Below the pieces are notes generated by a model. The model was given only the letters and a program-made list of their open reading frames with translations. It made no database searches and was not told where the DNA came from. This document shows positions 3,967-6,345 of a stretch of 6,345 nt of DNA, piece after piece (position 1 is the stretch's first letter; each line of letters starts with the position of its first letter). A program made the position numbers and the translations under genes. The stretch is from an uncultured Prosthecobacter sp. (GTDB taxonomy: Bacteria; Verrucomicrobiota; Verrucomicrobiia; Verrucomicrobiales; Verrucomicrobiaceae): positions 1-6,345 of the forward strand of contig CALDGV010000211.1 in NCBI GenBank assembly GCA_937941745.1. The letters are read 5' to 3'.

Positions 3967-6345
3967 ATGAAGCTTTTCCGCCTGCTGCCAGCCTTTCTGC
4001 TGTTCACCCTCAGCAGCTGGGCGGCTTTTCCGACGCTTTTCCTGAAGAACGTCTGTGACGATCAGCTGCATGCCCCGACCAACATCTGCCATGCCGGCGA
4101 TGGCAGCGGACGGCTTTTCATCTGTGACCAGCCCGGCAAGATCTACATCTTCAAGGACGGCATGCTCCTCCCGACGCCTTTTCTGGACCTGGGCAGCACG
4201 GGTACCAACGACGTGTTCTTCTGGGCCTCTCCCAGTGCCCCGACCAACTATTCCGAACGAGGTCTGCTCGGGATGTGCTTTCATCCCGGCTACGAGGATC
4301 CTTTGTCCCCTGGCTACCGCTGCTTTTATGTGAACTACACGGCGGTGAGCACGCATCCCACCCTGAATCCTGTGGGGGCCGGCGGCACGACCAACTGCGT
4401 CACGGTCATTGCTGAATTCAAGGTTTCTGCGACCCATCCCAACCTGGCCGATGCAGGCTCGAAGAGAATCGTGCTGACCTACGCCCAGCCTCAGAGCAAT
4501 CACAACGGCGGGCAGATTGAGTTTGGGCCGGATGGCTATCTCTACATCGCCTCAGGAGATGGCGGCGGCAGCCATGACAACCAGCTCGGCCACACGGAAG
4601 GCACCTCGAGCCGCCCGGCGTCGCCAGATGAGCGCCTCACCGGCAGCCTGGGAAATGCGCAGGACCGGCGCAGCCTGCTGGGCAAGATCCTGCGCATCGA
4701 TCCTCTGGGCACCAACGGTCCTGGCGGCACCTATGGGATTCCGGCGACCAACCCTTTTGTCGGCCAGACCCAGGACCTGCCCGGAACGGATCTCGATGGT
4801 CCCATGCGCGGAGAAATCTACGCCTATGGCTTGAGGAATCCGTGGCGCTTCAGTTTTGACACCAGCTTTGGCGGCGCGGCCCGGCTGATCTGCGCGGATG
4901 TAGGCCAGCTCGATGTCGAGGAGATCGATTTCATCACCAGCGGTGGGAACTATGGCTGGCGCATGAAGGAAGGATCGGCGGAATTTGATGCCATCACCGC
5001 CTACGGCAGCACGCCTCCGGCGGTCGTTGCCCCTGTGGCGGAGTATGCCCACCCCAATCCCGTCAGCGGCCCCTTGGCGGGGCATGGCACCCTCACGGGA
5101 ACACCGCCGCAGCCGGTTCTGCCGCGTCTCGGCGCCTCGATCACAGGTGGTTACGTCTATCGAGGCAGCGCCATCCCGGCTCTTCAGGGCAAGTATGTGT
5201 TCGCAGACTATGCCGTGAACGGCATCAGCGGCGGTGGTGGCATCCTTCTCGGTCTGGAGGAAACATCGCCGGGCGTCTTCAGCCTCAGCCCTGGGGCATT
5301 GACCGTCCATAATCCCCTGCCTGCCTCCGCCCGCATCTACTGCTTTGGCCTGGATGAAGGAGGGGAGCTGTATTTCGCCGCCAAGACCACTGCCGGAGTC
5401 GAGGCTTTGGACGGCGGCAAGCCTGCCGGAACCCTTTACAAAATCCAGGCTCTCTCCTCCGTCACGCCCCCGGCGCTGACGGCCAGCCGTGACAACACGA
5501 TGTATGAAGAGGGCAAAAGCAACGGCAAGGGAGCCCACCTCTACGCAGGCCGGATTGGCGACCTGGAGCCGTCCATCCAATACATGAAGCGGCGGGCCTT
5601 GCTGCGGTTCGACCTGTCCTCCGTTCCTGCGGGTTCGGTGGTGACGAGTGCCTCGGTGACGCTCACGACCACCAAGGCCATCACGGAGGACATCGACATG
5701 TCCCTCCACAAGGTCACCTCGGACTGGGGAGAAGGGAATTCCAACGCGGGTGAGCCGGGAGGCAAAGGCGCCACGCCTCAGGCAAATGATGCCACCTGGA
5801 GCCGCCGCTTCCACAACACTGTTTCATGGAGCACGCCGGGAGGTGATTTTGTCAGCTCCCCTTCCGCGACCGCCATGGTGGACAACTTTCTCTCGGTGCC
5901 GAAGACCACCTGGGGTGGCCCAGGCATTCTGGCGGATGTCCAGTCATGGATCAACACTCCTGCGGGCAACTTCGGCTGGGTCCTCATTGGCAAGGAAGAC
6001 CTCGCCTACACGGCTTTTCGTTTTGCCAGCCGTGAAAACACTGTGGCCAACGACCGTCCCAAGTTGAACCTCACCTACACGGTCATTCCCCAGCCCGCTC
6101 CCTATGAGACCTGGTTTGCCACAAACTTTCCTGCGGCACCCCCGGGCACCTACCTGGACCCTCAGGGCGACACCGATGGCGACGGCATCAAGAACCAGAT
6201 CGAATATGCCTACGGCTTCAGCCCTTCGGTGCGCAACGCGGAGTCATCCACCCAGTTCACCACTTCGGTCACGCCCGGGCTGGATGGCAGCGCTGATTTT
6301 ACGGTGACCTTCCGCCGTGATGCTGCGGCGACGGACCTGACCTAC
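3967..6345 (+). CDS. Secreted PQQ-dependent sugar dehydrogenase-like (HHIP-like) propeller protein with DNRLRE-type domain, 3'-truncated
   Basis: The frame stays open from the ATG at 3967 to the window edge (793 codons, no stop), so the C-terminus is missing. Residues 1-21 form a signal peptide ('MKLFRLLPAFLLFTLSSWAA'). Residues 23-495 are a glucose/sorbosone-dehydrogenase-like beta-propeller: 'HNGGQIEFGPDGYLY' (His179, the position of the catalytic His in soluble PQQ glucose dehydrogenase), 'GDGGG' at about 198, 'LLGKILRID' (237-245), 'YGLRNPWRF' (289-297, with the PQQ-associated Arg-Asn pair at 292-293), 'GGNYGW' (326-331), 'GGYVYRG' (394-400) and 'GKYVFADY' (408-415). The last two resemble HHIP-like propellers. 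Residues about 504-707 look like a DNRLRE-type domain ('RRALLRFDLSS', 'WGEG', 'DATW', 'NFGWVLIGKE', 'RFASRE'). From 709 comes 'YETWFATNFP' and an acidic loop 'DPQGDTDGDG' (731-740), then 'NQIEYAYG', a Verrucomicrobia-style tail. Eight Cys follow the signal peptide; no CxxCH heme motif is visible. An in-frame TAG at 3841 limits upstream starts. It probably acts in the periplasm or outside the cell. Enzyme activity and substrate are unproven. Confidence -1.
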   Translation, partial: MKLFRLLPAFLLFTLSSWAAFPTLFLKNVCDDQLHAPTNICHAGDGSGRLFICDQPGKIYIFKDGMLLPTPFLDLGSTGTNDVFFWASPSAPTNYSERGLLGMCFHPGYEDPLSPGYRCFYVNYTAVSTHPTLNPVGAGGTTNCVTVIAEFKVSATHPNLADAGSKRIVLTYAQPQSNHNGGQIEFGPDGYLYIASGDGGGSHDNQLGHTEGTSSRPASPDERLTGSLGNAQDRRSLLGKILRIDPLGTNGPGGTYGIPATNPFVGQTQDLPGTDLDGPMRGEIYAYGLRNPWRFSFDTSFGGAARLICADVGQLDVEEIDFITSGGNYGWRMKEGSAEFDAITAYGSTPPAVVAPVAEYAHPNPVSGPLAGHGTLTGTPPQPVLPRLGASITGGYVYRGSAIPALQGKYVFADYAVNGISGGGGILLGLEETSPGVFSLSPGALTVHNPLPASARIYCFGLDEGGELYFAAKTTAGVEALDGGKPAGTLYKIQALSSVTPPALTASRDNTMYEEGKSNGKGAHLYAGRIGDLEPSIQYMKRRALLRFDLSSVPAGSVVTSASVTLTTTKAITEDIDMSLHKVTSDWGEGNSNAGEPGGKGATPQANDATWSRRFHNTVSWSTPGGDFVSSPSATAMVDNFLSVPKTTWGGPGILADVQSWINTPAGNFGWVLIGKEDLAYTAFRFASRENTVANDRPKLNLTYTVIPQPAPYETWFATNFPAAPPGTYLDPQGDTDGDGIKNQIEYAYGFSPSVRNAESSTQFTTSVTPGLDGSADFTVTFRRDAAATDLTY

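Noticed and set aside
3777..4058. 93-codon plus-strand frame crossing the divergent gap
   Set aside because: It runs into the signal-peptide region of the real gene in another phase and shows no family resemblance or ribosome-binding site.
3922..4503. 193-codon minus-strand frame over the intergenic region and the signal-peptide end of the propeller gene
   Set aside because: It overlaps a well-supported plus-strand start and signal peptide, and its product is low in motif content.
4552..5814. 420-codon minus-strand open frame opposite the secreted propeller gene
   Set aside because: It is Arg/Gly/Ala-rich with no recognisable domain and is antisense to propeller and DNRLRE motifs in the plus frame, so it is a composition artefact.
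1..6345. CRISPR array, insertion sequence, tRNA or rRNA, toxin-antitoxin pair or defence cassette
   Set aside because: I saw no regularly spaced repeats, transposase motifs, terminal inverted repeats, tRNA-like cloverleaf or small gene pairs; the window is filled by four ordinary-looking genes.

Overview
The window is GC-rich and densely coding, and it reads like ordinary chromosome from a Gram-negative environmental bacterium, most likely in the Verrucomicrobiota. Three things point there. The TonB-dependent receptor implies an outer membrane. The glycosyltransferase has the 'FYCGSCLRD' N-terminus that I associate with Verrucomicrobia and Planctomycetes. The last gene combines a sugar-dehydrogenase-type propeller, a DNRLRE-type domain and a 'W..NFP…DGDG..N..EYA.G' tail, a combination I associate with secreted Verrucomicrobia proteins. 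The assignment rests on recalled family features, not on a search.

Layout: (1) 1-1875 (+) is the 3' part of a TonB-dependent outer-membrane receptor whose start lies upstream of the window. (2) 1925-3214 (+) is a complete GT4-type glycosyltransferase, 49 nt downstream on the same strand. (3) 3224-3778 (-) is a complete hexapeptide-repeat acetyltransferase of the serine-acetyltransferase-like, exopolysaccharide-associated type. It converges on the glycosyltransferase with only 9 nt between the stop codons. (4) 3779-3966 is a 188-nt divergent intergenic region with candidate promoters, an imperfect inverted repeat and a 13-mer found in front of both flanking genes. (5) 3967-6345 (+) is a large secreted multidomain protein with no stop codon before the window edge: signal peptide, glucose/sorbosone-dehydrogenase-like (HHIP-like) beta-propeller, DNRLRE-type domain, and a calcium-loop-like C-terminal region.

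Functional reading (inference): the glycosyltransferase and acetyltransferase could build and O-acetylate a surface or exported glycan. The receptor would import an unidentified ligand using TonB energy. The propeller protein would act outside the cytoplasm on a sugar or polymer, or in adhesion. The gene orientations do not show that these form one pathway. I see no mobile element, CRISPR array, RNA gene, defence system or toxin-antitoxin pair. The parts most worth a second look are the divergent intergenic region, the CxxC-bearing glycosyltransferase and the architecture of the secreted protein.
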